Shown: positions 41,137 through 51,318 of the stretch, in pieces
Layout of the letters: every line of letters begins with the position of its first letter
Position numbering within the stretch: position 1 is the first letter of the stretch
DNA from: Rhizocola hellebori
GTDB taxonomy: Bacteria > Actinomycetota > Actinomycetes > Mycobacteriales > Micromonosporaceae
Direction: 5' to 3'
DNA length: 64,000 nucleotides
Assembly: GCF_016862955.1 (NCBI RefSeq)
Contig: NZ_BONY01000012.1
Coordinates: 1-64,000 of the forward strand
The notes under the pieces: generated by a model
The model's input: the letters and a program-made list of their open reading frames with translations, nothing else
Databases searched by the model: none
Told to the model about the DNA's origin: nothing
Program-made: the position numbers and the translations under genes

Positions 41137-41967
41137 GTGGAAATCGAGATCAAAACTCCCGAACAGCTGGCCCTGATGCGCAAGGCCGGGCTGGTGGTAG
41201 CGGCCGCGCTGGAAGCCTGCCGGGAGGCGGTGAAGCCGGGCTTGACCACCGCCGATCTCGACGCGATCGCGGAGGACGTGATCCGGTCGAGCGGCGCGGT
41301 GCCGTCTTTCAAGGGCTACCACGGCTTTCCGGGCACGATCTGCTCATCTGTGAACGAGCAGGTGGTTCACACCATCCCGAATCCGCAGCAGGTGTTGCGC
41401 GAGGGTGACCTGATTTCGATCGACTGCGGGGCGATCCTCGACGGCTGGCACGGCGACGCCGCGATCACCGTGGGGGTAGGCGAGATCGCGCCGGAGTTGG
41501 TGACCATGACCGAGGTCGCGGTCGACTCGCTCTGGGCGGGCATCGCCGCGGCGGCCCGGGGAGTGAAGTCGGGCAAGGGAAGGCTGACCGACGTCTCTTA
41601 CGCGATCGAGTCGTCGATCCGTAAGGCGCCGAAAAAATATGGCATTGTTCGCGGGTACGGCGGCCACGGCATCGGCACCGAGATGCACCAGGATCCGCAC
41701 ATCCACAACTACGGCCGGCCGGGCCGGGGCCCGTCCCTGATTCCCGGGATGGCGCTGGCCATCGAGCCCATGATCACTCTGGGCTCGCCAAAGACTCTCG
41801 AGCTGTCCGACGGCTGGACAGTCGTCACGCTCGACCGCCTTCCCGCAGTGCACGTCGAGCACTCCGTGGCCCTCTACGCCGACGGCGTCGTGGTCACCAC
41901 CGCCGCCGACGGCGGCCGCGAGCGCCTCGGCGACTTGTTAAGCAGTGCTGCCCGCGACTTTCTTTAG
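41137..41967 (+). CDS. map: Methionine aminopeptidase, type I
   Basis: A 276-residue dinuclear metalloprotease that removes N-terminal Met from nascent proteins. Metal ligands are visible in SIDCGAILDGWHGDAAIT (two Asp), GGHGIGTEMH (His), LAIEPM (Glu) and VEHSVAL (Glu). GTG 41137 (EIEIKTPEQLALMRKAGLVV) is the normal start. It is 10 bp after adk, in the conserved secY-adk-map order. Confidence 0.95.
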   Translation: MEIEIKTPEQLALMRKAGLVVAAALEACREAVKPGLTTADLDAIAEDVIRSSGAVPSFKGYHGFPGTICSSVNEQVVHTIPNPQQVLREGDLISIDCGAILDGWHGDAAITVGVGEIAPELVTMTEVAVDSLWAGIAAAARGVKSGKGRLTDVSYAIESSIRKAPKKYGIVRGYGGHGIGTEMHQDPHIHNYGRPGRGPSLIPGMALAIEPMITLGSPKTLELSDGWTVVTLDRLPAVHVEHSVALYADGVVVTTAADGGRERLGDLLSSAARDFL

Positions 41968-42025
41968 CGGGAGCCAGCGTCACAGTGATTTGACACACCC
42001 GAGCGCGGGATGCGTGGGGGCCAGT

Positions 42026-42054
42026 TTGTATCGATGGGCGGGCACGCGTAGACT
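42026..42054 (+). promoter_or_regulatory. Candidate promoter of infA and the alpha operon
   Basis: TTGTAT (42026-42031) and TAGACT (42049-42054) are spaced 17 bp, giving a leader of about 130 nt before infA. A TTGACA at 41990-41995 was considered but has no suitable -10. Confidence 0.55.
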
Positions 42055-42192
42055 CGCCTATTGGCGCACCGCGTCTTCTCTGTCGTGCTCATCCGCGCTT
42101 CGGTAAGCAGACAGACCGCGGCTGGCGTAATCGAGAGATTACGAGAGACCCGGTAAGCCGACTTATCCACCCGACGTCAGGTAGCGGAGGAC

Positions 42193-42414
42193 ATGCCGAA
42201 AAAGGATGGGGCCATCGAGATCGAGGGCCGCGTAATAGAGCCACTCCCGAACGCAATGTTCCGGGTTGAGCTCGCGAACGGTCACAGGGTCTTGGCCCAC
42301 ATAAGCGGAAAAATGCGTCAGCACTACATCCGCATCCTGCCCGAGGACAGGGTCGTCGTCGAACTCTCGCCGTACGACTTGACCCGGGGACGCATCGTCT
42401 ACCGCTACAAGTAA
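42193..42414 (+). CDS. infA: Translation initiation factor IF-1
   Basis: A 73-residue OB-fold protein that blocks the A site during initiation. [73 protein letters not shown] is full length and normal. GGAGG lies 2-6 nt before ATG 42193. rpmJ follows after 15 bp. Confidence 0.97.
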   Translation: MPKKDGAIEIEGRVIEPLPNAMFRVELANGHRVLAHISGKMRQHYIRILPEDRVVVELSPYDLTRGRIVYRYK

Positions 42415-42429
42415 CTAAGAGGGCGAGCC

Positions 42430-42543
42430 GTGAAGGTCAAGCCAAGCGTCAAGAAGATCTGCAATAAGTGCCGCGTCATCCGCAGGCACGGCCGGGTCAT
42501 GATCATTTGTGATGACCCGCGCCACAAGCAGCGTCAAGGCTGA
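42430..42543 (+). CDS. rpmJ: 50S ribosomal protein L36 (bL36)
   Basis: A 37-residue protein: the sequence begins [17 protein letters not shown] and ends [11 protein letters not shown]. CxxC...C...H forms a zinc site, so this is the zinc-dependent (C+) form. GTG 42430 follows GGGCGAG. Too short to notice by length, but clear by sequence and position between infA and rpsM. Confidence 0.95.
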   Translation: MKVKPSVKKICNKCRVIRRHGRVMIICDDPRHKQRQG

Positions 42544-42617
42544 TTGCAGACCGACATCTAAGTACAAGCTCGTTCCGGCCGCGGGGACGTCCCATTCGGG
42601 AAACTCCTGTGGCCAAC

Positions 42618-42636
42618 CCCCGGTACCAGGCCGGGG
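42618..42636 (+). promoter_or_regulatory. Hairpin in the rpmJ-rpsM leader
   Basis: CCCCGG (42618-42623) pairs with CCGGGG (42631-42636), followed by CCTCTTTA. It lies in a 150-bp gap before rpsM and could be a partial terminator or part of the S4/S13 leader regulation known for alpha operons. Only one of several possible folds. Confidence 0.4.
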
Positions 42637-42693
42637 CCTCTTTATGGGGATGGGAACGCGGCGCAGACCTGGTGGTATCACAGGAGCCAATCC

Positions 42694-43074
42694 ATGGCAC
42701 GTCTTGTTGGTGTGGATCTCCCGCGCGAAAAGCGCATGGAGATCGCACTTACTTACGTCTTCGGCATCGGCCGGACTCGCGCTCAGGAAACCCTGAAGGC
42801 GACCGGCATCAGCCCCGACAAGCGCGCGAAGGACCTCACCGACGACGAGGTCGTGCAGCTGCGGGATCACATCGAAGCCAACTACAAAGTAGAAGGTGAC
42901 CTGCGCCGCGAGGTCGCCGCTGACATCCGCCGCAAGGTGGAGATCGGTTGCTACGAGGGCATCCGGCACCGCAAGGGGCTGCCTGTCCGTGGACAGCGGA
43001 CCCGCACCAACGCTCGCACCCGCAAGGGCCCGAAGCGCACGGTGGCCGGCAAGAAGAAGGCCGGCAAGAAGTAG
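42694..43074 (+). CDS. rpsM: 30S ribosomal protein S13 (uS13)
   Basis: A 126-residue head protein contacting the P-site t[42 protein letters not shown], helix-two-turn-helix segments and the basic [17 protein letters not shown] tail are typical. ATG 42694 has AGGAG 8 nt upstream. Confidence 0.97.
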   Translation: MARLVGVDLPREKRMEIALTYVFGIGRTRAQETLKATGISPDKRAKDLTDDEVVQLRDHIEANYKVEGDLRREVAADIRRKVEIGCYEGIRHRKGLPVRGQRTRTNARTRKGPKRTVAGKKKAGKK

Positions 43075-43116
43075 CGGTCAGCCGCAACCGATCTGAACTA
43101 AGGAGCGCACTAAGCA

Positions 43117-43527
43117 ATGCCACCTAAGGCACGCACAGGCGCCGCGGCCGTCAAGAAGGTCCGGCGCAAGGAACGCAAGAACGTCTCCCACGGGCAGGCG
43201 CACATCAAGAGCACGTTCAACAACACCATCGTGTCCATCACGGACCCGACCGGTGCTGTTATCTCCTGGGCTTCCGCCGGTCAGGTGGGGTTCAAGGGTT
43301 CCCGTAAGTCCACCCCGTTCGCCGCTCAGCTGGCCGCCGAGGCCGCCGCGCGCCGGGCGATGGAGCACGGGATGCGCAAGGTTGACGTGTTCGTGAAGGG
43401 TCCCGGTTCGGGCCGTGAGACCGCCATTCGTTCGCTGACCGCCGCTGGACTTGAGGTCGGGCAGATTTCCGACGTCACCCCGCAGCCGCACAACGGATGC
43501 CGTCCGCCGAAGCGCCGCCGGGTCTAA
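43117..43527 (+). CDS. rpsK: 30S ribosomal protein S11 (uS11)
   Basis: A 136-residue platform protein of the E site. [43 protein letters not shown] and [44 protein letters not shown] are conserved. AAGGAG lies 11 nt before ATG 43117. Confidence 0.97.
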   Translation: MPPKARTGAAAVKKVRRKERKNVSHGQAHIKSTFNNTIVSITDPTGAVISWASAGQVGFKGSRKSTPFAAQLAAEAAARRAMEHGMRKVDVFVKGPGSGRETAIRSLTAAGLEVGQISDVTPQPHNGCRPPKRRRV

Positions 43528-43542
43528 GGGAGAAAGATAGAT

Positions 43543-44169
43543 ATGGCTCGTTATACAGGTGCCGACTGCCGTCGCTGCCGTCGTGAGAAGCAGAAGCTGT
43601 TCCTCAAGGGCAGCAAGTGCGATGGGCCCAAGTGCCCGTTCGAGTCCCGGCCGTTCCCGCCGGGGCAGCACGGCCGTGGCCGTGCCAAGGAGTCCGAGTA
43701 CCTCCTGCAGCTGCGCGAGAAGCAGAAGGCCCGCCGCATCTACGGCGTGCTGGAGCGGCAGTTCCGCGGGTACTACGAGGAGGCCAACCGCAAGACGGGC
43801 AAGACCGGTGAGGTCCTGCTGCAGATTCTCGAATCGCGTCTGGACAACGTCGTGTACCGCGCTGGCCTGGCCAAGTCGCGTGACCACGCTCGCCAGCTCG
43901 TCAAGCACGGCCACTTCCTGGTCAACGGCAAGAAGGTCGACATCCCGTCGTACCGCGTCCACGCCCACGACATCGTCGAGGTCCGCGGCAAGTCGCGCGA
44001 GATGACGCCGTTCATCGTGGCGCAGGCCGAAGCGGGCTCGCGTGGCGTCCCGGCCTGGCTGGAGACCATCCCCAGCCAGTTCAAGGTGCTCGTCCACTCG
44101 ATGCCGGCCCGGGGTGCCATTGACACCCAGGTCCAGGAACAGCTGATCGTCGAGCTCTACAGCAAGTAG
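43543..44169 (+). CDS. rpsD: 30S ribosomal protein S4 (uS4)
   Basis: A 208-residue primary 16S-binding protein, part of the ribosome's mRNA helicase path. Cys pairs in [26 protein letters not shown] suggest a zinc-binding N-terminus. The S4 domain ([39 protein letters not shown]) follows. In E. coli S4 represses the alpha operon; here it stands between rpsK and rpoA. Confidence 0.97.
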   Translation: MARYTGADCRRCRREKQKLFLKGSKCDGPKCPFESRPFPPGQHGRGRAKESEYLLQLREKQKARRIYGVLERQFRGYYEEANRKTGKTGEVLLQILESRLDNVVYRAGLAKSRDHARQLVKHGHFLVNGKKVDIPSYRVHAHDIVEVRGKSREMTPFIVAQAEAGSRGVPAWLETIPSQFKVLVHSMPARGAIDTQVQEQLIVELYSK

Positions 44170-44224
44170 CAGTTCATTTGGGAGGGCGTCATATAGCGGG
44201 CGCCCCTAACCAAGGAGAAACAAA

Positions 44225-45247
44225 GTGCTCATCACCCAAAGGCCGTCTCTGACCGAGGAATCGATCAGCGAGACCCGTTCCAAGTTCACCATCGAGCCGC
44301 TTGAGCCGGGCTTCGGCTACACGCTGGGCAACTCGCTTCGGCGCACCCTGCTCAGCTCGATCCCGGGCGCCGCTGTCACCAGCATCAAGGTCGACGGCGT
44401 GCTGCACGAGTTCACCACGATCCCCGGGGTCAAGGAGGACGTGGTCGAGCTGGTCATGAACGTCAAGGAGCTGTGCGTCTCGTCGGAGCACGACGAGCCG
44501 GTCAGCATGTACCTGCGCAAGCAGGGCCCCGGCGATGTGACCGCGGGCGACATCCAGCCTCCGGCCGGTGTCACCGTGCACAACGCCGACCTCAAGCTGG
44601 CGACGCTCAACGGCAAGGGCCGCCTGGACATGGAGCTGACGGTCGAGCGTGGCCGTGGTTACGTGACGGCGGCGCAGAACAAGAACGCCGGCGCCGAGAT
44701 CGGCCGGATTCCGATCGACTCGATCTACTCGCCGGTGCTCAAGGTGACCTACCGGGTCGAGGCGACCCGTGTCGAGCAGCGCACCGACTTCGACCGCCTC
44801 ATCATCGATGTGGAGTCGAAGGCGTCCATCTCGCCGCGCACCGCGCTGGCGAGCGCCGGGTCCACCCTGGTCGAGCTCTTCGGGCTCTGCCGCGAGCTGG
44901 ACGAGACGGCCGAGGGTATCGACATCGGACCGTCGCCGCAGGACGCTCAGCTTGCCGCTGACCTGGCGCTGCCGATCGAGGAGCTGGACCTCACCGTCCG
45001 TTCCTACAACTGCCTCAAGCGCGAGGGCATCAACTCCGTCGGTGAGCTCATCGGGCGCACCGAGGCGGACCTCCTCGACATTCGCAACTTCGGCCAGAAG
45101 TCGATCGACGAGGTCAAGATGAAGCTGGCTGGTATGGGACTGGGGCTGAAGGATTCTGCTCCCACCTTCGACCCGGCCAATGTCGTGGATTCCTTTGGCG
45201 AGGCCGACTACGACAATGACGATTACCGCGAGACTGAACAGCTTTAA
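44225..45247 (+). CDS. rpoA: RNA polymerase alpha subunit
   Basis: A 340-residue subunit that dimerises for RNA polymerase assembly. N-terminal domain ([40 protein letters not shown]) to about 235, then a linker, then the C-terminal domain (about 250-320) with [46 protein letters not shown], which touches UP elements and activators. GTG 44225. Followed by rplQ after 9 bp. Confidence 0.97.
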   Translation: MLITQRPSLTEESISETRSKFTIEPLEPGFGYTLGNSLRRTLLSSIPGAAVTSIKVDGVLHEFTTIPGVKEDVVELVMNVKELCVSSEHDEPVSMYLRKQGPGDVTAGDIQPPAGVTVHNADLKLATLNGKGRLDMELTVERGRGYVTAAQNKNAGAEIGRIPIDSIYSPVLKVTYRVEATRVEQRTDFDRLIIDVESKASISPRTALASAGSTLVELFGLCRELDETAEGIDIGPSPQDAQLAADLALPIEELDLTVRSYNCLKREGINSVGELIGRTEADLLDIRNFGQKSIDEVKMKLAGMGLGLKDSAPTFDPANVVDSFGEADYDNDDYRETEQL

Positions 45248-45256
45248 GGAGCACCA

Positions 45257-45736
45257 ATGCCTACGCCCACCAAGGGTCCCCGCCTCGGGGGCAGCCCCGC
45301 GCACGAAAAGCTGATGCTGGCCAACCTCGCCAGCTCGCTGTTCAAGCACGGCCGGATCCAGACCACGGAGACCAAGGCCCGCCGGCTTCGCCCGCTGGCC
45401 GAGCGTCTCATCACCAAGGCCAAGCGCAACGACCTGGCGGCTCGCCGCGAGGTCCGCAAGACGATCGGCGAGAAGGACGTCTTCGTGTCGCTCTTCGAGG
45501 AGATCGCGCCGCGTTTCGCCAACCGTGAAGGCGGCTACACCCGCATCGTGAAGACCGGCCCGCGCAAGGGCGACGCTGCCCCGATGGCGATCATCGAGCT
45601 CGTCGAGGAACTCGTGGTGGCTGAGGAGCCGAAGAAGAAGGCCGCGGCCAAGGCTTCGGCGAAGAAAGCCGCGCAGGAGGACAAGGTCGCTGTGCTGTCC
45701 GGCGAGGCAGACGAGGCCGACGAGGCTAAGGCCTGA
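45257..45736 (+). CDS. rplQ: 50S ribosomal protein L17 (bL17)
   Basis: A 159-residue protein near the tunnel exit. [57 protein letters not shown] and [26 protein letters not shown] are conserved. The last 45 residues form a Lys/Ala-rich then acidic tail, common in actinobacteria. truA starts one base after its stop. Confidence 0.97.
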   Translation: MPTPTKGPRLGGSPAHEKLMLANLASSLFKHGRIQTTETKARRLRPLAERLITKAKRNDLAARREVRKTIGEKDVFVSLFEEIAPRFANREGGYTRIVKTGPRKGDAAPMAIIELVEELVVAEEPKKKAAAKASAKKAAQEDKVAVLSGEADEADEAKA

Positions 45737-45737
45737 G

Positions 45738-46586
45738 TTGCACGTAACTGAAAGCGGGTCGGCGCCCATCGGGGTGCCGGCCCGCATTCGTTTGGATGTG
45801 GCCTACGACGGCACGAACTTCTCGGGGTGGGCTGTCCAACCTGGACGGAGAACCGTCGCGGGCGAGCTGACCGTCGCGCTGGAGAAGGTGTTCCAGACCG
45901 TCACGGGGCTGACCGTCGCGGGCCGCACGGATGCCGGCGTTCATGCGACAGGCCAGGTGTGTCACTTCGACGTGCCGGCGCAGCTGTGGGCCGAACGTGG
46001 CGTGGCGTTGGGAAGGCGGCTGGCCGGGCTGCTGCCACAGGACGTCAGGGTGATGCGGGCGGTTGAGGTGCCGCGCGAATTCGATGCCCGCTTCTCAGCT
46101 TTGTGGCGCCGATATGAGTACCGGGTGACCGACGCCGAATACGGCGCGAACCCGTTGCGCCGCTTGGACACCCTGGCCTGGCAGCGGAAGCTGGACCTGG
46201 GCGCGCTCAACGTGGCCGCGGCGGGCCTGACCGGAGAGCACGACTTCGTGGCCTTCTGCCGCCGCAAGGAGTTCGCCACCACCATCCGCGAGGTGACCGA
46301 GATTTCGTGGCGGCGCGACCCGCAAGACATCCTGATCGCCACCGTGCAGGCGGACGCCTTCTGCCAGCAGATGGTGCGCAGCCTGGTCGGGGCCATGCTC
46401 GCGGTGGGCGAGGGCCGGCGGGAGGCGGGCTGGCCGGCGAGCCTGCTGAAGCGCGCTGAGCGCGCCACAGACGTTCCGGTGGTGGCCGCCCATGGGCTGA
46501 CCCTGGTGGCGGTGGGATATCCGGAGCAGGGCGACTACGCGGCCCGTGCCGAGGGCACCCGCAAGCTACGGACTCGCCGGGACTGA
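45738..46586 (+). CDS. truA: tRNA pseudouridine synthase A
   Basis: A 282-residue enzyme that makes pseudouridine at positions 38-40 of tRNA anticodon stems. The catalytic Asp lies in GRTDAGVHATGQVCHF; RRYEYRVTDA and FCRRKEFATTIRE are also typical. TTG 45738 is the first usable start, one base after the rplQ stop. The 3' end overlaps the convergent gene at 46566 by 21 bp. Confidence 0.93.
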   Translation: MHVTESGSAPIGVPARIRLDVAYDGTNFSGWAVQPGRRTVAGELTVALEKVFQTVTGLTVAGRTDAGVHATGQVCHFDVPAQLWAERGVALGRRLAGLLPQDVRVMRAVEVPREFDARFSALWRRYEYRVTDAEYGANPLRRLDTLAWQRKLDLGALNVAAAGLTGEHDFVAFCRRKEFATTIREVTEISWRRDPQDILIATVQADAFCQQMVRSLVGAMLAVGEGRREAGWPASLLKRAERATDVPVVAAHGLTLVAVGYPEQGDYAARAEGTRKLRTRRD

Positions 46587-47891
46587 CCCCGCCGGGCTGC
46601 CCTCGACGACCGGGTCGTTGGCGCGGGCCTCGAGTATCCGGTTCTTCAGGTAGAGCTGGACGATGTCTTCCATGATCTGCTGGGCGAACGGGTCGTCCTT
46701 CGGGATCTCTTTGCTGTCGCTGCGCGCGATCACGCAATAGGCGACGTAGTGACCCTTGACCGTCCAGCCGACCACGCTCGAAGCCAGGGCCAGGGCTTTG
46801 GTGCTCTTGTCGGAGGGGATCACGTACCCGACGAATCTGCCCTTCTGCCCTTCGACGATCTTCTTGATCTGGTCCCATGCCTTTTCGGCGTTGAGGGCCG
46901 TATCCAGGTTCATGATGCCGCCGGTGACCACATAGCCCTCGGCCGGTGTGCTCAGTGTTCCGCGCACCACCTGGCTGCAGCCCATGCCCTCGATCAGTTT
47001 GGTGATCTCGCCGGCAGTGGCCGACTTGCACTCGGTCAGCTCCTGCGCGTCGATCAGGGTGTAGACCTCGTTGGGCCGCTTCTGGTCGATCACGATCGAT
47101 TTGTTGGGGAACAGCTCAGACTCGGTCAGCGGGACCGGATCGACCACCTGCGACGAGATGTCCACGGGGGTGCTGGTCGCCTTTGGAGCCTCCGTGTTGG
47201 CCTGCGCCTGCACGCCCTTCTGCTCATCCAGAACGATCAGGTAGGAGCCGATGCCGCAGACGGCGAGCACCAGAATGATCGTGATCGCGGTGAGGCTGGC
47301 CTTCCAGCGGCGCGACAGATGGGGGTTGAGGGAAACCCGCTGCCATCGCCGGCCCGGGGCGGCCGGCCTCGGCCGGGGCATCGGGCGCTGCACGCCGGGA
47401 GGCGGCTGCAGGTTCTGTGGACCTTGGCGGCGCATCGGCGGCGGTGGAGGCCCAGGCGGACGACCGCGGCCGGGTTGCGGCCGCGGGGCAGGGCTGATCG
47501 GCGGTGCTGAGGCAAGTCTTTCCGGCGACAGCCGGCTGTAGTCGCCACGTCCATTGCGCGGCGGCATCGGCCCGGGTGCCTGCGGTGGCGGCGGGGGGGC
47601 CGGTTGGGCGGGAGCTCGGCGCCGGGCGCCGGGAGGCGGCGGCGGGGGCACCGGAACACGCGGCATCGGCGGCGGCTCGTTGACCCCGCGTGGGCGGGCC
47701 ATCGCGCCGTTGCGGGCGCCTGGCGGCTCGGGGGGTAGCGGTGGTTTGCGTTCGGAGAAGCCGTTGAAACCGTCGGGCGGAGGCTCGGGCGTGCGCCGGC
47801 GGCCAGACCCACGCGCGGCGGATGGGTCACGGGAGTCCCGTCGTGGCGGAGGCGGCCAGTCGCCGTTGCCTCCGCTATACCCATGAGCCAT
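46566..47891 (-). CDS. Proline-rich single-pass membrane protein of unknown function
   Basis: A 441-residue protein I do not recognise. Residues 1-195 are a cytoplasmic-looking, Pro/Arg-rich region; residues 199-220 (SLTAITIILVLAVCGIGSYLI) form one membrane segment; about 220 residues follow outside, with C296-like and other Cys in ECKSATAGEITKLIEGMGCSQVVRG and a compact mixed domain to the end. ATG 47891 (MAHGYSGGNGDW) is chosen because the sequence upstream is not protein-like. It is convergent with truA, overlapping by 21 bp, and divergent from the methyltransferase. Confidence 0.72.
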   Translation of the reverse strand: MAHGYSGGNGDWPPPPRRDSRDPSAARGSGRRRTPEPPPDGFNGFSERKPPLPPEPPGARNGAMARPRGVNEPPPMPRVPVPPPPPPGARRRAPAQPAPPPPPQAPGPMPPRNGRGDYSRLSPERLASAPPISPAPRPQPGRGRPPGPPPPPMRRQGPQNLQPPPGVQRPMPRPRPAAPGRRWQRVSLNPHLSRRWKASLTAITIILVLAVCGIGSYLIVLDEQKGVQAQANTEAPKATSTPVDISSQVVDPVPLTESELFPNKSIVIDQKRPNEVYTLIDAQELTECKSATAGEITKLIEGMGCSQVVRGTLSTPAEGYVVTGGIMNLDTALNAEKAWDQIKKIVEGQKGRFVGYVIPSDKSTKALALASSVVGWTVKGHYVAYCVIARSDSKEIPKDDPFAQQIMEDIVQLYLKNRILEARANDPVVEGSPAGSVPASP

Positions 47892-47969
47892 GTCGCACAG
47901 CGTAACGGACGTCATATGCCGTTCGCCCCTGCGGCGGGCTGGTCTGACCGATCGGGGGAGAATGTGCCG

Positions 47970-48572
47970 GTGACCGAGCACTATTTCACCGCGGAACCCA
48001 CGAGCGAAACACGAATACGTGAGATTGACTTCACTGTGCAGGGGAACAGTTACTCACTGTCGGTGGCCAGTGGCGTTTTCTCCTCCGATCGGCTTGATCC
48101 CGGTACGAGTGTGTTTCTTCGCAAAGCGGAGCTGCCCGGCCCGCAGTCCGAAGGCGTTTTCCTCGATCTGGGGTGCGGCTACGGACCCATCGCCGTGGTG
48201 CTGGCGACGATGGCGCCGCAGGCGAAGGTGTGGGCGGTCGACATCAACGCCCGGGCAAGGGACCTGGCCCGCCGCAACGCGAAAGGTCTTGCCATCACGG
48301 TGGCCGCGCCGGACGAGGTGCCCACGGAGGTGACCTTCGCTCAGATCTGGTCGAACCCGCCGATTCATGTGGGCAAAGCCGAATTGCACAAGCTTCTGCT
48401 GACCTGGCTGCCGAGACTGGAACCCGACGGTGTGGCCTGGCTCGTGGTGGCCAAGCACCTGGGCAGCGACTCGCTGCAGCAGTGGCTTATCGGTCAAGGG
48501 TTCCCGACTCAGCGCCACGCCAGCGCGGCCGGCTTCCGGGTGCTGAAAGTAAGTCGCCAAAGCACCGCCTGA
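47970..48572 (+). CDS. Class I SAM-dependent methyltransferase (RsmC-like)
   Basis: A 200-residue methyltransferase. Motif I FLDLGCGYGPIA binds SAM; VWAVDINARARDLARRNA follows; SNPPIHVGK is the NPP(Y/F)-type motif of N-methyltransferases acting on rRNA or protein. This is the 'methyltransferase small' domain of RsmC. It begins at GTG 47970 (TEHYFTAEP), with GGGGGAG 9 nt upstream; the frame extends further but without family sequence. The target is not known. It is 18 bp upstream of the ABC-F gene and may be co-transcribed with it. Confidence 0.85.
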   Translation: MTEHYFTAEPTSETRIREIDFTVQGNSYSLSVASGVFSSDRLDPGTSVFLRKAELPGPQSEGVFLDLGCGYGPIAVVLATMAPQAKVWAVDINARARDLARRNAKGLAITVAAPDEVPTEVTFAQIWSNPPIHVGKAELHKLLLTWLPRLEPDGVAWLVVAKHLGSDSLQQWLIGQGFPTQRHASAAGFRVLKVSRQSTA

Positions 48573-48590
48573 TCAGGCAGTATTCCGGCC

Positions 48591-50192
48591 GTGGGATATA
48601 TAGACGTGGCCGGGGTCGCTTTCGTGCTGCCCGACGGGCGGGAGCTTTTCAGCGACGTTTCCTTCCGCGTCGGTGAGGGGTCCAAGGTCGCTCTGGTCGG
48701 GCCGAACGGCGCGGGCAAGACGACCCTGCTGCGCATGGTGGCCGGTGACCTTCCCGTCAAGATCGGTGCGGTGGCCCGGTTCGGTGGGCTGGGCGTGATG
48801 CGTCAGTTCATCGGCATGGTGGCCGACGAGACGACGCTTGCGCAGCTCGCCTTCAGCTTGATGGAGCCGCAGCTGCGAGCGGCCGGCGAGCGGCTGGTCA
48901 AGGCCGAGGCGGCGATGCGGGAGCAGGACACGGTCAAGTCCCAGGTGCGCTATGCCGAGGCGCTCACCGGCTTCGGCGAGGCCGGTGGATACGACGCCGA
49001 GGTTCTTTTCGACACCGTTTCGACACTCATCCTCGACAAGCCGTGGGAGGCGACGAAGGACCGTCCAACCCGGACACTTTCCGGTGGCGAACAGAAACGT
49101 TTCGCGCTCGAGCTTTTACTGCGCGGTAACGACGAGGTGCTTCTCCTAGACGAGCCGGATAACTTTCTCGATGTACCAGCCAAACGCTGGCTCGAGCAGA
49201 GGTTGCGCGAATCCAAGAAGTCGATCCTCTATGTCAGCCACGATCGTGAGTTGCTCAACCAAACCGCCGATCGTGTGGTGGCCGTCGAGGGTGGCAGCGC
49301 GTGGACCCACGTGGGCAGCTTCGCCTCGTGGCACGAGGCCCGGGTGGCCCGCCACGACAGCATGGAGGAGCGCCGCCGCCGCTGGGACGAGGAACACGAG
49401 AAGCTGCGCCAGCTAATGCTTATGTACAAACAGAAGGCCGCCTATAACGATGGGATGGCTTCCCGGTACCAGGCGGCGCAAACTAGACTGAGGAAGTTTG
49501 AGGAGGCGGGTGCCCCGCCGCTGCCGCCCAAGGATCAGCAGATTCAGATGCGGCTGCGCGGCGCACGCACGGGTAAACGAGTGGTGATGTGCGAAGGTCT
49601 GGAGCTGGTGAACCTCACCTTCCCGTTCGACCTTGAGCTGTGGTACGGGGATCGGCTGGCGGTGCTGGGCGCGAACGGCACCGGCAAGTCACACTTCCTG
49701 CGGCTGCTCGCGGGCGAGACCATCGCCCATGAGGGTGGGCATCGCCTTGGCGCGCGGGTGGTGCCGGGCCACTTCTCCCAGACCCACGATCGCCCGGAGC
49801 TGATGCAGCACACGCTTTTGGACATTCTCTGGCGCGGCGACGCGGATCGCCCGTCGCTGGCCCGCGAGGCGGCCTACAAGGTTCTCGACCGCTACGAGCT
49901 TGCCAAGCAGGCCGAGCAGAGGTTCGGCACGCTCTCCGGCGGCCAGCAGGCTCGTTTTCTTATTCTGCTGCTTGAGTTGAGCGGCGTGACCCTGCTCCTG
50001 CTCGATGAGCCGACCGACAACCTTGACCTGGCAAGCGCCGAGGCGCTGGAGCAAGGGCTGGACGGCTTCGAGGGCACCGTCATCGCGGTGACGCACGATC
50101 GCTGGTTCACCCGCGGCTTCGACCGTTTCCTGCTGTTTCAAAACGATGGAGAGGTGCGCGAAACTGTAGAACCTGTTTGGGACGTACGCTAG
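48591..50192 (+). CDS. ABC-F family ATPase
   Basis: A 533-residue protein with two ATP-binding cassettes and no membrane segments, as for ABC-F ribosome-associated ATPases. Walker A sites are G37-T44 (GPNGAGKT) and about 360 (GANGTGKS); signatures are LSGGEQKR and LSGGQQAR; Walker B sites are LLLDEPDNFLD and LLLDEPTDNLD. The linker (about 250-320) is shorter than in typical antibiotic-protection ABC-F proteins. GTG 48591. Family members act in translation or in resistance; which applies here cannot be told. Confidence 0.9.
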   Translation: MGYIDVAGVAFVLPDGRELFSDVSFRVGEGSKVALVGPNGAGKTTLLRMVAGDLPVKIGAVARFGGLGVMRQFIGMVADETTLAQLAFSLMEPQLRAAGERLVKAEAAMREQDTVKSQVRYAEALTGFGEAGGYDAEVLFDTVSTLILDKPWEATKDRPTRTLSGGEQKRFALELLLRGNDEVLLLDEPDNFLDVPAKRWLEQRLRESKKSILYVSHDRELLNQTADRVVAVEGGSAWTHVGSFASWHEARVARHDSMEERRRRWDEEHEKLRQLMLMYKQKAAYNDGMASRYQAAQTRLRKFEEAGAPPLPPKDQQIQMRLRGARTGKRVVMCEGLELVNLTFPFDLELWYGDRLAVLGANGTGKSHFLRLLAGETIAHEGGHRLGARVVPGHFSQTHDRPELMQHTLLDILWRGDADRPSLAREAAYKVLDRYELAKQAEQRFGTLSGGQQARFLILLLELSGVTLLLLDEPTDNLDLASAEALEQGLDGFEGTVIAVTHDRWFTRGFDRFLLFQNDGEVRETVEPVWDVR

Positions 50193-50258
50193 CCATCGAT
50201 CATCATAAAAGTGTATCTTCCTCGATAAGAAACTCTCTTTACCCCCGAGGGAGGAACA

Positions 50259-51263
50259 ATGCGCCTCACCCGACGCGCAATGGTCGTAGCCACCGCCGCT
50301 GGATTGGTGGTCGGCGGTCTCGCTGGCGCGCCAGCGGAAGCCGCGTATGACATTTACGCGCAAGCAGCGCTGGCCAACGGCCTCGACGACACTCAGTCCG
50401 CAGGCAGCTATGTCTCCAACGGCCGCGTGGTCGTTGCAGTCACGAACGAAGCCGCCGCCGCCCAGATCCGTGCCAAGGGTGGCACGGCTCAGGTGGTCAA
50501 GTTCAGTGCCGCGGCCCTGAACGCAGTCGTCAGTGACCTTGACCCACACGTCGCCGGCACCGCATGGTCGGTGGATCCCTCCACCAACCAGGTTGTCGTA
50601 GACATCGACGAAACCGTTACCGGTGAGAAACTTGCCGCGGTCAAGACCGCGGTTGCCCGCGCCGGTGGCATGGCCCGCGTCGAGAAGATGACCGGTGTGC
50701 TGAAGAACAACATCCGTGGCGGCAACGCCATCTATGTCAGCGGCGCTCGCTGCTCGCTCGGTTTCAACGTGCGCAGCGGCAACACCTTCTACTTCATCAC
50801 CGCCGGTCACTGCACCAACATCGGCGCCACCTGGAACGATGGCTCGACGACCCTCGGAACCCGGACGGGGACAAGCTTCCCGACCAACGACTACGGGATC
50901 GTGCGCTACAACGCCTCCTACACCAACCACCCCAGCGCCATCGCGAACGGCCAGACCATCACGTCGGCCGGTAACGCAGTGGTCGGCCAGGCTGTCCGCC
51001 GTCACGGCAGCACCACTGGCAACCGGGGCGGCACCGTCACCGGCCTGAACGCCACGGTCAACTACGCTCAGGGCTCCGTCTTCCAGATGATCCGCACCAA
51101 CGTTTGCGCCGAGCCTGGCGACAGCGGCGGCTCGATGTACGCGGGGTCGGTTGCTCTCGGTCTCACCTCAGGCGGCAGTGGAAACTGCACCTCCGGTGGA
51201 ACCACCTTCTTCCAGCCGGTTCCCGAGGTTCTGAGCCGTTACGGCGTCCAGATCGGCGGCTGA
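50259..51263 (+). CDS. Secreted S1 family serine protease (alpha-lytic/streptogrisin-like)
   Basis: A 334-residue secreted protease. The signal peptide is [29 protein letters not shown] propeptide of about 120 residues precedes the mature domain, which begins near residue 150 ([10 protein letters not shown]). The catalytic triad is H184 (TAGHC), D211 (TNDYGIV) and S289 (GDSGGS), and Cys pairs ([22 protein letters not shown]) form expected disulfides. Such proteases fold with the propeptide and then remove it. ATG 50259 follows GAGGGAGGAACA, a strong ribosome binding site. It stands alone between the ABC-F gene and the thiamine riboswitch. Confidence 0.93.
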   Translation: MRLTRRAMVVATAAGLVVGGLAGAPAEAAYDIYAQAALANGLDDTQSAGSYVSNGRVVVAVTNEAAAAQIRAKGGTAQVVKFSAAALNAVVSDLDPHVAGTAWSVDPSTNQVVVDIDETVTGEKLAAVKTAVARAGGMARVEKMTGVLKNNIRGGNAIYVSGARCSLGFNVRSGNTFYFITAGHCTNIGATWNDGSTTLGTRTGTSFPTNDYGIVRYNASYTNHPSAIANGQTITSAGNAVVGQAVRRHGSTTGNRGGTVTGLNATVNYAQGSVFQMIRTNVCAEPGDSGGSMYAGSVALGLTSGGSGNCTSGGTTFFQPVPEVLSRYGVQIGG

Positions 51264-51318
51264 CCTGAAGTTGCACAGGAGCTGGCGGCGGCGTTAGGCT
51301 GCCGTCAGCTTTTCACAC

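Noticed and set aside
41990-41995. TTGACA as the -35 of the infA promoter
   Set aside because: No acceptable -10 lies 16-19 bp downstream; TTGTAT with TAGACT at 42026-42054 fits better.
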